DNA of 64,000 bases, from assembly GCA_934402515.1 (NCBI GenBank), contig CAKRTZ010000004.1:1-64000 (forward strand). Direction: 5' to 3'. This DNA is from an uncultured Lachnospiraceae bacterium. Its GTDB lineage: Bacteria; Bacillota; Clostridia; Lachnospirales; Lachnospiraceae. The notes beneath the pieces were generated by a model that saw only the letters and a list, made by a program, of their open reading frames with translations, ran no database searches and had not been told where the DNA came from. Made by a program: the position numbers and the translations under genes. Shown piece after piece: positions 53,344 through 62,079 of this stretch; positions within the stretch are counted from its first letter, which is position 1, and every line of letters starts with the position of its first letter.

Positions 53344-54610
53344 GATATGTAGTGCTTTTCTGCTGTTTGTCTCCCTTTTGACTCTCGTAGGCTGTGGCAG
53401 TAATAAGCAGGACAACAAATCCCGGGATGTGACTCCGGTGACAATCCGGACGGTCTCCATGTTTGGGGGGACTGATCCCAATGCGGTGGTGTATGAGAAA
53501 CTCCGGGAAGGCTTTCAGACGCAATATCCATATATTACAGTAGATGATGAATCCCGGGTATCGGATGAAGAATGGAAGAGTACAGTGGCAGCAGACTTTG
53601 CCGCAGGAAACGAACCGGATGTGCTGCAGTTTTTCACAGATGCTACAGCAAACCAGCTGATTGCCATGGATAAGTTTGTTTCCATTGAGGAAATCCGGCA
53701 GGAATATCCGGATTATGCTGCGGATACTTATGAATGGGCGCTGGAACAGGTGGCGAACCGGGACGGCGTATGCAGGGCAGTTCCGACCACCGGCTTTTGG
53801 GAAGGGCTTTACTGCAATAAGGATATTTTTGAACAATATGAAGTTCCGCTGCCTACCGATTGGACTTCTTTCGTCTATGCCATTGAAACCCTTGAGAGTA
53901 AAGGCGTGATTCCCATTGCCTGTGCCCTTACCAATGTGCCACACTATTGGATGGAATATTTTTTGCTCTATTCCAGTGGAGTGGAGAATTATCAAAAGGA
54001 CTTTGATATCGTTTCTCAGGAGTGGATTGATGGTTTGAGACAATTCCATACCCTTCGTGGCATGCTTGCATTTCCCAGAAATACGGATACCATTGACAAT
54101 GATTATGCCAGAACACTTTTTATCAACAAAAAAGCAGCCATGATTCTGGAAGGAAACTGGTTCTTCTCCGCAGTGGAGGATCAGGAAAATACCGTAGTGG
54201 TTCCTTTTCCCGGACTGGAAAACAGCCCTGTTCATGAAACAGTCATGGTGGGAGGTATGACTTCCGGCTTTTATATTACCAGAAGAGCCTGGAATGATCC
54301 GGACAAAAGGGACGCTGCGGTGAAATATGTGATGGCACAGACCTCCCGGGAAGCAGTACAGCGTTACTGGGAGCATGGAGGCGGAATTACAACGACTGCT
54401 ACAGCGGTGGAAGATGACATGGATCGTACACCGCTGGCGAAATCTGCACGGAAATACGTGGAATCTGCAGACCGGATTGTACTGCCCACGGACTCCCGCA
54501 TGCAGCCGGATGCTTATAAGACATTAATTTCCGGCATTTTTGAGGTGTCCATAGGAGCTGATCCCAGGGCACTGTTACAAAAAGTATTGGAGCAAAACAC
54601 CGCACAGTAA
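53327..54610 (+). CDS. Family 1 extracellular solute-binding lipoprotein (first)
   Basis: This 427-residue lipoprotein has a lipobox LVGC in CSAFLLFVSLLTLVGC, then a bilobed sugar-binding-protein sequence (FAAGNEPDVLQFFTDAT, GNWFFSAVEDQENTVVVPFPG). GGAGG lies just before ATG 53327, and the start overlaps the kinase by 17 nt. Because it is coupled to the kinase and not to the permeases, it may act as a sensor accessory rather than the transport partner; the second binding protein at 56752 is next to the permeases. Confidence 0.85.
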   Translation: MRKKDKICSAFLLFVSLLTLVGCGSNKQDNKSRDVTPVTIRTVSMFGGTDPNAVVYEKLREGFQTQYPYITVDDESRVSDEEWKSTVAADFAAGNEPDVLQFFTDATANQLIAMDKFVSIEEIRQEYPDYAADTYEWALEQVANRDGVCRAVPTTGFWEGLYCNKDIFEQYEVPLPTDWTSFVYAIETLESKGVIPIACALTNVPHYWMEYFLLYSSGVENYQKDFDIVSQEWIDGLRQFHTLRGMLAFPRNTDTIDNDYARTLFINKKAAMILEGNWFFSAVEDQENTVVVPFPGLENSPVHETVMVGGMTSGFYITRRAWNDPDKRDAAVKYVMAQTSREAVQRYWEHGGGITTTATAVEDDMDRTPLAKSARKYVESADRIVLPTDSRMQPDAYKTLISGIFEVSIGADPRALLQKVLEQNTAQ

Positions 54611-54644
54611 GCGGTTTATATGTGAAAACGACGAAAAGAAATGA

Positions 54645-54758
54645 AATAGCGCTTGTCTGATTTTGTAATTTGCACAGAATTGGGCAGGCGCTATTAACAA
54701 TTTTAAGCAAAAAACAACAAGCACATGCCGTGACTTTCTGGTTTGAAAATCCTACAAT
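54645..54758 (+). promoter_or_regulatory. Hairpin and promoter of the sugar ABC operon
   Basis: AATAGCGCTTGT (54645-54656) pairs with GCAGGCGCTATT (54684-54695) through G-T wobbles and probably ends the regulatory operon. The promoter GTGACT (54730-54735), 17-nt spacer, TACAAT (54753-54758) lies 40 nt before the permease. Confidence 0.55.
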
Positions 54759-54798
54759 AAAACCATCAAGAGAAACAAACATTGAGGAGGAAAAAATT

Positions 54799-55725
54799 AT
54801 GTCAGGAAAGAAAAAGAAGACGCTGTTGCTTCTTACTATGGTGCTTCCGGGCGCGATATGGTTCCTGCTTCTTCGGTACCTGCCAATGGTGGGAATCGTA
54901 CTGGCATTCAAGGACTATAAAGTTTACACAAAAGATCCTACGTTCTGGAACAACCTGATACACAGCAAATGGGTAGGAATCGACAAATTCAAATTCCTGT
55001 TTGCGACCCCGGATTCTTGGGTGTATATCAGAAACACATTGGGATACAACATTTTGTGGATTGCAATTGGACTGGTTCTTTCCGTAGCACTTGCAATCAT
55101 TCTGAACGAGATTACCCATAAGTTTATGGCGAAGACCTATCAGACACTGATGTTCTTCCCTTACTTCTTGAGCTGGGTTGTAGTCAGCTACTTCGTATTA
55201 GCTTTCCTGGATCCCACAAGAGGACTTCTGGTACATTACGCACAAACCCATGGAATGGAAGTTATCAACTGGTATCATGAGCCGAAATACTGGCCCTACA
55301 TATTAACCATCTGCAATGTCTGGAAGAACACCGGATACTCCTGTATTCTGTATCTGGCAGCCATCACTGGTATTGATGCTACCCAGTATGAGGCAGCCGC
55401 TATTGACGGAGCTACCAAGTGGCAGCAGATCAAATATGTGACGCTGCCTCACTTACGTACCATGATCAGTATCCTGCTTATCATGAATGTTGGTAAGATT
55501 TTCAACGCAGACTTCGGTTTGTTTTACAGTGTACCTTTGAACTCCGGATCTCTGTTCTCTACCACACAGGTTATTGATACTTACGTATACCGTACCATGA
55601 CCGCAACCAGTGATATCGGAATGAGTGCTGCGGCAGGTTTATTACAGCAGGTAGTTGGATTCATCTGTATTTTGACAGCGAATAAGATTGTATCTAAGAT
55701 CGATGAAGACAGTAGTCTGTTTTAG
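54799..55725 (+). CDS. Carbohydrate ABC permease (LplB type)
   Basis: This 308-residue membrane protein has six helices and the EAA loop YEAAAIDGATKWQQIKYVTLPHL typical of binding-protein-dependent sugar permeases. Its N-terminus LPGAIWFLLLRYLPMVGIVLAFKDYK matches the LplB group. GAGGAGG lies 7 nt upstream. No ATPase is encoded nearby; a shared MsmX-type ATPase elsewhere in the genome is usual for this group. Confidence 0.92.
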   Translation: MSGKKKKTLLLLTMVLPGAIWFLLLRYLPMVGIVLAFKDYKVYTKDPTFWNNLIHSKWVGIDKFKFLFATPDSWVYIRNTLGYNILWIAIGLVLSVALAIILNEITHKFMAKTYQTLMFFPYFLSWVVVSYFVLAFLDPTRGLLVHYAQTHGMEVINWYHEPKYWPYILTICNVWKNTGYSCILYLAAITGIDATQYEAAAIDGATKWQQIKYVTLPHLRTMISILLIMNVGKIFNADFGLFYSVPLNSGSLFSTTQVIDTYVYRTMTATSDIGMSAAAGLLQQVVGFICILTANKIVSKIDEDSSLF

Positions 55726-55748
55726 TCTGAAGAATGGAGGCATTTGTC

Positions 55749-56657
55749 ATGAAAAGTAAAAGAAGAATAAATGCAGTCAGCAGACCGGTCGAAGCACTGT
55801 TTCATCTGATTATGATCGTATTTTGTCTGGCATGTATTTTACCGTTTATCTTTGTAGTCATTATTTCCTTTACCTCACAGGACAGTATCCGGGCAATCGG
55901 ATTTTCCTTCTTCCCGCAGTCCTGGGGTGTGGAAGCTTACACCTTTGTATTTAAGCTGGGACGCCAGTTATGGGTTTCCTACTTCAACAGCTTCTTTATC
56001 ACTGTTGTAGGTACGCTGGCAAGCTTATTGGTAACCATTTTGTATGCATACGCTTTGTTCCGTAAGGACTTCAAGTATCGTACATTTTTCACCTTTTTCT
56101 GCTTCTTTACAATGATCTTCGGTGGTGGTCTGGCACCTACATACGTTGTTTGTAAGTCCGTTCTCCACCTGAGCAACAGCTACTGGGCAATCATTATCCC
56201 CATGCTGTTAAATCCATTCAACCTGATCATTATGAGAACATTCTTCCAGAGTTCTATTCCTACAGAACTCATCGATGCGGCAGCAATTGATGGTAGTGGT
56301 GAGTACAATACCTTGTTCAAAATTATCCTGCCCATCACCAAACCCGGTATCGCAACAGTCGGTCTGCTGACCGCTCTGGCTTACTGGAATGAGTGGTTTA
56401 TCCCGATGCTGTATATCTCCAAACCGGAGTACTATCCTTTACAGTACTTACTGCAGGAGATGCAGGCCAAGATCGATTTCCTGGCAAAGAACAGCTCCAT
56501 GATGGGTGCTGAGGCAGCCAAGCTCATGACCAACATGCCTTCCGATACCCTGCGTATGGCACTGGTTGTACTGATCGTAGTACCGATTGCCTGTGCATAT
56601 CCTTTCTTCCAGAGATATATCATCTCCGGACTGACCATCGGTTCTGTCAAAGGCTAA
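55749..56657 (+). CDS. Carbohydrate ABC permease (YtcP type)
   Basis: This 302-residue second permease has six helices and the EAA loop ELIDAAAIDGSGEYNTLFKIILP. GGAGG is 8 nt before ATG 55749. It follows the LplB-type permease by 23 nt and forms the heterodimer with it. Ends with RYIISGLTIGSVKG, typical for YtcP. Confidence 0.92.
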   Translation: MKSKRRINAVSRPVEALFHLIMIVFCLACILPFIFVVIISFTSQDSIRAIGFSFFPQSWGVEAYTFVFKLGRQLWVSYFNSFFITVVGTLASLLVTILYAYALFRKDFKYRTFFTFFCFFTMIFGGGLAPTYVVCKSVLHLSNSYWAIIIPMLLNPFNLIIMRTFFQSSIPTELIDAAAIDGSGEYNTLFKIILPITKPGIATVGLLTALAYWNEWFIPMLYISKPEYYPLQYLLQEMQAKIDFLAKNSSMMGAEAAKLMTNMPSDTLRMALVVLIVVPIACAYPFFQRYIISGLTIGSVKG

Positions 56658-56751
56658 GCCACAGAACCTGTAACCTACGGTAGTAACGCCTGTGCATAGT
56701 CACAGACGACTACATAAAACAATTTTTCAAAATATTGAAGGAGGATTTTCA

Positions 56752-58377
56752 ATGAAAAAGAAAGTCGTATCATGCATGCTTGCAGCAGCTATGGTTCTTT
56801 CCATGACCGCTTGCGGAAACAGCAGCGCACCTGCAGCAACTGAGACCACACCTGCAGAAACCACAACAGAGAGTACTGCAGCAGCAGAAACCGAGACCGG
56901 CGACACCGAGGAAGTGGCAGCTTCTGATCTCGAGCCTGTTACCTTGAAAATGTACTTCCATGGAAGTAACGTAACCGATGATAGTGCTGTTATGGAAGCA
57001 GTTAATGCTTACTTACAGGAGAAACTGAATGTAACCTTAGAGCCCATCTGGGGAACCTGGGGTGATTTCGATACCAACGCTGTTCTGGCTTTACAGGGTG
57101 GTGACGATGTAGATATCTACTTCACCTGCTCTTGGAGTGCTGATGAGTACAACAAATTCGCAAGAGATGGTTATTGGGTACGTCTTGACGATCCCGAGAA
57201 CAACCTGATCGAGAAATACGCTTCTGATCTTTGGAGCACCTTACCGGAAGTTCTGACCAACGGTGCATCAATCAACGGTGCTGACGGATACGGTGTATAC
57301 GCTGTTCCTGGTTACAAAGATATCGCTACCCAGAACTGCTGGGATGTAAACGTTCCTCTGTTAGAGAAATACGGCTACACTGTTGATGATATCAAGAATA
57401 CTGACTATTATGGTTTTGGTGATATTCTGAAGACCGTTAAAGAAGGCGAAGGCGATGACTTCTATCCTTTACTTGTTGAAGGTGCTGTATTAGAGCGTAT
57501 GGTTACCAACTCCATCATCATCACTGGTGATAGCGGTACCGGTAACTTCATGTCCTACTACCTGGATCCTACCGATGTTACAAAACCGGGTTCTGCTGGT
57601 GTTAACATCGTAAACAAATTCGGCACAGATGAATTCAAGAAATTCGCTGAGCAGACCAGAGAGTACTACTTAGCTGGTTACATTGATCCTGCAATGGCTA
57701 ACCCTAACCAGGCAAACGATGTTCGTTCTCAGAAACAGTTATCCGGTGGTTACCTCATCGGAACCCAGTCCTATTCTTTAGGTTATGAGTTACAGGCTTC
57801 TCAGGAGCGTGGCTTCGAAGTTGCAATGGTTCCTTGTACTGATGCTTATGTTGATACCACATCTTCTCAGGGTGCTATGATGGCTATCTCCACCGCTTCC
57901 AAGAATCCTGAAAGAGCTATGATGTTCTTAAATCTGTTAAATACCGATCCTACTCTGATGACCATGTTAAACTATGGTGTTGAGGGTGTTACCTACGAGT
58001 TACAGGATGGTCTTGTAAACTTCACCGAGGGTAGAGATGCTTACCAGCCTTGGACCAACGGTGTTGGTAACGTAACCATCTTAACTCCTACCGTTGCTCA
58101 GGGTGCTGATTTCTGGGATGATTTCAAAGCTTACTACGGTGCAGCAAAAGAGATTCCTCTGTTAGGTTATTCTTACAATGCTGAAAACTGCGAGACCGAG
58201 ATGGGTGCTGTAGCAAACGTTGTTGCTGAGTACATGCTGCCTCTGTGCACAGGTGCTGTTGATCCCGATGCTACTCTGCCTGAGTTCTTAGACAAACTGG
58301 ATGCTGCTGGTATCAACACCGTTCTGGATGATGCTAATGCACAGCTGCAGGAGTTCTTAGCTGCTAAAGGTGAATAA
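56752..58377 (+). CDS. ABC solute-binding lipoprotein (second, main transport partner)
   Basis: This 541-residue lipoprotein has signal and lipobox SMTACGNSS, then a Thr/Ala/Glu-rich linker (residues 25-65) and a large bilobed binding domain (LKMYFHGSNVTDD onward). This size fits LplA-type proteins for oligosaccharides. Codon use differs from neighbours: heavy use of GGT, GCT, GTT, TTC and few rare codons, as expected for a very highly expressed gene. GAAGGAGG is well placed. 94 nt separate it from the permease. Confidence 0.9.
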   Translation: MKKKVVSCMLAAAMVLSMTACGNSSAPAATETTPAETTTESTAAAETETGDTEEVAASDLEPVTLKMYFHGSNVTDDSAVMEAVNAYLQEKLNVTLEPIWGTWGDFDTNAVLALQGGDDVDIYFTCSWSADEYNKFARDGYWVRLDDPENNLIEKYASDLWSTLPEVLTNGASINGADGYGVYAVPGYKDIATQNCWDVNVPLLEKYGYTVDDIKNTDYYGFGDILKTVKEGEGDDFYPLLVEGAVLERMVTNSIIITGDSGTGNFMSYYLDPTDVTKPGSAGVNIVNKFGTDEFKKFAEQTREYYLAGYIDPAMANPNQANDVRSQKQLSGGYLIGTQSYSLGYELQASQERGFEVAMVPCTDAYVDTTSSQGAMMAISTASKNPERAMMFLNLLNTDPTLMTMLNYGVEGVTYELQDGLVNFTEGRDAYQPWTNGVGNVTILTPTVAQGADFWDDFKAYYGAAKEIPLLGYSYNAENCETEMGAVANVVAEYMLPLCTGAVDPDATLPEFLDKLDAAGINTVLDDANAQLQEFLAAKGE

Positions 58378-58411
58378 TAATCACTAAAAAATAAAAGGAG
58401 TCATATTCAAC

Positions 58412-59659
58412 ATGATCGTGCGTAAAATACGCCCGGAAGAATTAAAACGGACTCGTGAACTTTTCTCAGTAGCTTTTGATTACCCTTACGATTGTAAGGA
58501 CAGTAAAGAAGAGGTCTATAAGAAAGTTGTAGAGAATCCGGAAACCCGGGAAGACGCGTACCCTCTTGATAAATATGCGGCCTTTGAGGATGATGACGAG
58601 ACGATGTTCTCCTGTCTGTCGGCTATCCGGTATCCGATGACCTTTGATGGTCATCGGGTGCCCATGGCAGGCATCGGGGGAGTATCGTCTCTTCCTACGC
58701 ATAGGAATCGAGGAGGTATCCGCGGATGTTTCACAACCATGCTCCCGGATTTATACCAACAGGGCACGGTTTTTTCCTGCTTGTATCCTTTTTCCACAGC
58801 TTATTACCGGAAGTTCGGATATGAATTGCATACACCGGCGGATCACTGCGAGATTCGGCTATCCTACCTGCCGAAATGCAAGGTAGGCGGACACAGTGTT
58901 CTGGTGGATGAGCAGAACTGTGAGAAGGTCTTGCCCGATGTAAAAGCCGTTTATGAAAAATGGCAGGATCATTATAACGGAATGATTGTCAATGAGGGGT
59001 GGGAATACCGGTTCATCACGCAGGCAAATCCATACAAGACACTGGAATTTACTTATGTATATTACAAAGAAGATGGTACACCGGCAGCGTTTCTGACATT
59101 CCGTAACAATAAGACAGCAGAAGGCCAGAAATTGAATTGTAAGAAATTTGTCTTTGCTGACAGAGAGGGCTTAAAAGGACTTTTTGCTCTGATTAAGTCC
59201 TTTGAAGCAGACTACCTTTCCATAGAACTGGATCTGCCGGATCTGTCTCTGATAGAACCCATGATACCGGAATGGTCTTTTGGTGCCGCCAAAATAAACC
59301 GGCTTCATATGGGAATGGTTCGTGTAATCAATGTGCAGAAGGCATTGGAGATGGCACGATATCAGGAAAATGGGAAAATTACGATTCAGGTAGAGGATGA
59401 CCAGATTGAAGAAAACCGGGGCTTTTATACGGTAACCTTCACAGATGGCAAGGCAGTTAATGTTGTTCATACAGAAACTGCGGAATCCTGTGATATTCAC
59501 ATGCCCATTAACCAGTTCTCCCGTTTCCTTTTCGGAACATTGGAAACAGAAGCCCTTGCCTGGTGTGAGGATGTGGAATTTGAGGATACGCCACAGAAAT
59601 GGGAATTATTCCGAAAGGTCTTTTATCGGAAACCCTGTTTTTTGATGGAATACTTCTAA
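58412..59659 (+). CDS. Eis-like GNAT N-acetyltransferase with SCP2-type C-terminal domain
   Basis: The protein has 415 residues. An N-terminal GNAT domain with the acetyl-CoA stretch VSSLPTHRNRGGIRGC (about 92-107) is followed by a second GNAT-like part and a C-terminal sterol-carrier-type domain (about 305-415). It ends in LMEYF, as in Eis proteins where the C-terminal carboxylate is used in catalysis. Eis enzymes acetylate amines such as aminoglycosides and lysine residues. Placed after an amino-sugar-type ABC operon, it could act on a sugar amine, which is inference. Confidence 0.85.
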   Translation: MIVRKIRPEELKRTRELFSVAFDYPYDCKDSKEEVYKKVVENPETREDAYPLDKYAAFEDDDETMFSCLSAIRYPMTFDGHRVPMAGIGGVSSLPTHRNRGGIRGCFTTMLPDLYQQGTVFSCLYPFSTAYYRKFGYELHTPADHCEIRLSYLPKCKVGGHSVLVDEQNCEKVLPDVKAVYEKWQDHYNGMIVNEGWEYRFITQANPYKTLEFTYVYYKEDGTPAAFLTFRNNKTAEGQKLNCKKFVFADREGLKGLFALIKSFEADYLSIELDLPDLSLIEPMIPEWSFGAAKINRLHMGMVRVINVQKALEMARYQENGKITIQVEDDQIEENRGFYTVTFTDGKAVNVVHTETAESCDIHMPINQFSRFLFGTLETEALAWCEDVEFEDTPQKWELFRKVFYRKPCFLMEYF

Positions 59660-59684
59660 AAACCGAAAAGCATGAAAACAAGAT

Positions 59685-59722
59685 AAAACCGCCCGGGCTA
59701 ATGTATTAGTCTGGGCGGTTTT
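59685..59722 (+). terminator. Strong terminator after the Eis-like gene
   Basis: An 18-bp stem (59685-59702/59705-59722; AAAACCGCCCGGG arm) with G-T wobbles is flanked by A- and T-rich ends, suitable for both directions. Confidence 0.85.
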
Positions 59723-59850
59723 GTGTGGTGGTGCGCCTGGCCGCGCATACCTCCAATAAGTGAAAGTTGTCCAACCAGGCACAGGTATTGAAGGAATTGA
59801 CACAAAAATTCAAATTGAAAGAAGCGTAGTATCTGAATCTGCTATAAAAT
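59723..59850. other. Stretch between two terminators with no gene
   Basis: No frame, RNA gene or convincing promoter is seen. A TTGACA (59797-59802) has no -10 at proper distance; a TATAAA (about 59842) has no -35. It lies between two strand-aligned terminators, so a short independent transcript is conceivable but unsupported. Confidence 0.3.
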
Positions 59851-59897
59851 AAGAAAGTCCACCTTCCATTCTTTAGGGAGACAGGGCTTTCTTTTTT
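59851..59897 (+). terminator. Second terminator before the sigma factor gene
   Basis: AAGAAAGTCC (59851-59860)/GGGCTTTCTT (59884-59893) pair with one wobble and end in a T run (59892-59897). It isolates the sigma gene from upstream transcription. The sigma promoter must lie in 59898-59975; TTGACA at 59919-59924 lacks a -10, so an alternative sigma type may be used. Confidence 0.7.
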
Positions 59898-59980
59898 ACC
59901 AATTTTTGATAAAAATTTTTGACAGAATGCAATAAAATGCGATCCTCTTACATTAACTTAATGAAGGGAGTGAGATAACA

Positions 59981-60538
59981 TTGTTTTTAGCGCTGAAAAC
60001 AGACAGAATATGCAAGGAAAATGAAAGTAATCTGGATGATTTGCTCTTGCGTATAGCAGAGGGAGATTCTGCGGCTATGGAGCAGCTCTATTTTCATACC
60101 AGTTCATCAATTTATAGTTTTGCTTTTTCTATTCTGAAGAATTCCCACGATGCGGAAGATGCACTCCATGACTGCTATGTAATCATCTGGCATAGTGCAG
60201 CTACCTATTCCCCGCAGGGAAAACCACTGGCATGGCTTTTGACTATTACCAGAAATCTGTGCTTACAGCAGCTAAGGGAACACAGGAAAAGAGCAGATTC
60301 GCCCCAAGAGGAATGGGAATCATATCTTGGGACGAAGGATAGTCTTTCCTTGGAAGACCGGAGTGTATTACAGAGCTGTCTGGCCTATCTGTCAGATGAG
60401 GAACAGCAGATTGTGACCCTGCATGCAGTATCGGGCTTTAAGCATCGGGAGATTGCTTCATTATTAGAACTTCCACTGTCCACGGTTCTTTCCAAATATA
60501 ACCGGGCAATCAAAAAACTGAGACAACATTTGCAATAG
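59981..60538 (+). CDS. ECF-type RNA polymerase sigma factor
   Basis: This 185-residue protein has region 2 (about 20-95; DAEDALHDCYVIIWHSAATY) and region 4 (about 130-182; LSDEEQQIVTLHAVSGFKHREIA with a helix-turn-helix). The start TTG 59981 with GGGAG upstream is chosen; other starts would cut into region 2. It is followed 12 nt later by its probable membrane anti-sigma factor, so envelope signals are likely to be sensed. It is of the ECF type by size, lacking region 3. Confidence 0.88.
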   Translation: MFLALKTDRICKENESNLDDLLLRIAEGDSAAMEQLYFHTSSSIYSFAFSILKNSHDAEDALHDCYVIIWHSAATYSPQGKPLAWLLTITRNLCLQQLREHRKRADSPQEEWESYLGTKDSLSLEDRSVLQSCLAYLSDEEQQIVTLHAVSGFKHREIASLLELPLSTVLSKYNRAIKKLRQHLQ

Positions 60539-60550
60539 GAGGCGACAGAT

Positions 60551-61909
60551 ATGACAGAACATGAGATTCATGAGAAAATTCGACAGGCATATATCCATGC
60601 CACCCCGGATGTTCTGAATGCTGTTCTTTCCGACTGCAGGAAAGAGAAAGGATGTGCAATCATGACAATAACTACGAAGAAAAGAAAAAGCCTTGTGACA
60701 CAACTGGCAGGAATTGCGGCTTGTCTGTGCCTGCTTCTGGGTGGAGGATTAGGACTGCACAATTATCAGATCAATCGTGTGGTAGATGCTACCGTATCCT
60801 TGGATGTAAATCCCAGCGTAGAGATACAAGTAAATCAGAAAGAACGGGTATTAAAAGTTCTGCCTTTGAATGAAGATGGAAGAATCATTGTAGGAAATAT
60901 GGATTTCACAGGCAGTGATGTGAACGTTGCTGTTAATGCCATGATAGGTTCCATGCTCCAGAATGGATACCTGAGCGAACTTACCAATTCTATCCTTATA
61001 AGTGTAGACAATAAAAACATTGCAAAAGGAGTGGAATTACAGGAGCGCCTGACCGCGGAGGTAAATGAACTTTTGCAGACGGATACTTTTCATGGAGCAA
61101 TTCTGAGTCAGACGGTTTCTAAGAATGAGGAACTTCAGCAGTTGGCAGATACTTATGGTATCACATTGGGAAAAGCCCAGTTGATTCAGGATGTTCTTAC
61201 AGAAGACTCTCGTCATACCTTTGAGGAACTGGCATCCTTGTCCATAAATGAACTGAATCTGCTATTGCAAAAAGAGTCTACAGGAAACACCAAGGTAGAA
61301 ACTCTGGGGACTGCCAGCGACAAAGCCTATATTGGAGAAACAAAGGCAAAGGAGATTGCACTGCAAAAAGCCGGTGTGGCTGCAGACAGTCTTATATCTT
61401 ATAAAATCGAACTGGACACAGAGTGGGGAAACATGGTTTATGATGTAGAATTTACAGCAGAGGGCATTGAATACGATTGTGAGCTAAATGCGAAAACCGG
61501 GGAAGTTTTGAAATTTGAAAAAGAAAACAAGTTTGGTGGAAACCAGACAGTGAATGTCGCACCCGTGCAGGAAGCAACACCCACACCAGAGCCGACGCCG
61601 GCACCAACCACAGAACTGCCGCCCTCCACTTCTAACGCGCCTTCCACGGCTGCGACACCCAGCAATGGAAACCAGGCTGCGGCAAGTCAAACGGCTAGTC
61701 AGATTACGCTGGAACAGGCAAAGGCTATTGCACTGAGTCATGCTGGAGTGGACGCTGGTACGGTTTACGATTTTGATGGAGAATGGGATTATGAACATGG
61801 AATTGCTGTCTACGAATTAGACTTTAAGTCGGGTGGCTATGAATATGACTATGAAGTGAATGCAGTCACAGGAGAAATCCTGAAATCAGAAAAAGAGTGG
61901 GATGACTGA
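60551..61909 (+). CDS. Membrane anti-sigma factor, RsgI-like with two PepSY-type repeats
   Basis: The protein has 452 residues: a cytosolic N-terminal segment (1-45), a membrane helix (TQLAGIAACLCLLLGGGLGL, about 50-70) and an RsgI-like extracellular domain (VVDATVSLDVNPSVEIQVNQ). Two related domains follow at about 260-325 and 385-452. They carry the same DCELNAKTGEVLKFEKE and DYEVNAVTGEILKSEKE endings, as in PepSY, joined by a Pro/Thr/Ala-rich linker. It probably holds the ECF sigma at the membrane until an outside signal (cell wall or polysaccharide) releases it. Confidence 0.8.
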   Translation: MTEHEIHEKIRQAYIHATPDVLNAVLSDCRKEKGCAIMTITTKKRKSLVTQLAGIAACLCLLLGGGLGLHNYQINRVVDATVSLDVNPSVEIQVNQKERVLKVLPLNEDGRIIVGNMDFTGSDVNVAVNAMIGSMLQNGYLSELTNSILISVDNKNIAKGVELQERLTAEVNELLQTDTFHGAILSQTVSKNEELQQLADTYGITLGKAQLIQDVLTEDSRHTFEELASLSINELNLLLQKESTGNTKVETLGTASDKAYIGETKAKEIALQKAGVAADSLISYKIELDTEWGNMVYDVEFTAEGIEYDCELNAKTGEVLKFEKENKFGGNQTVNVAPVQEATPTPEPTPAPTTELPPSTSNAPSTAATPSNGNQAAASQTASQITLEQAKAIALSHAGVDAGTVYDFDGEWDYEHGIAVYELDFKSGGYEYDYEVNAVTGEILKSEKEWDD

Positions 61910-61931
61910 TTTGCACATGAGTGAAAGTATG

Positions 61932-61969
61932 AAAGCGTACTGCTGCATGAAAAGCAGCAGTACGCTTTT
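61932..61969 (+). terminator. Terminator after the anti-sigma gene
   Basis: A perfect 15-bp stem AAAGCGTACTGCTGC (61932-61946)/GCAGCAGTACGCTTT (61954-61968) with a 7-nt loop ATGAAAA, ending in TTTT. Confidence 0.9.
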
Positions 61970-62018
61970 GAAACTTATTAGATTAGATGGAATTCTTTAA
62001 TTGCCTACCAAATGAAAA

Positions 62019-62046
62019 TCCCCACTCATCTTAGAATGAATGGGGA
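62019..62046 (-). terminator. Terminator of the decayed Rpn copy
   Basis: On the reverse strand TCCCCATTCAT (62046-62036) pairs with ATGAGTGGGGA (62029-62019) through one wobble, then TTTTC follows. Confidence 0.6.
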
Positions 62047-62079
62047 ACGTTTATATTGACTTTCTTATTTTAGATAAAA

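Noticed and set aside
59919..59924. TTGACA as the sigma-A promoter of the ECF sigma gene
   Set aside because: No acceptable -10 box follows at 15-19 nt.
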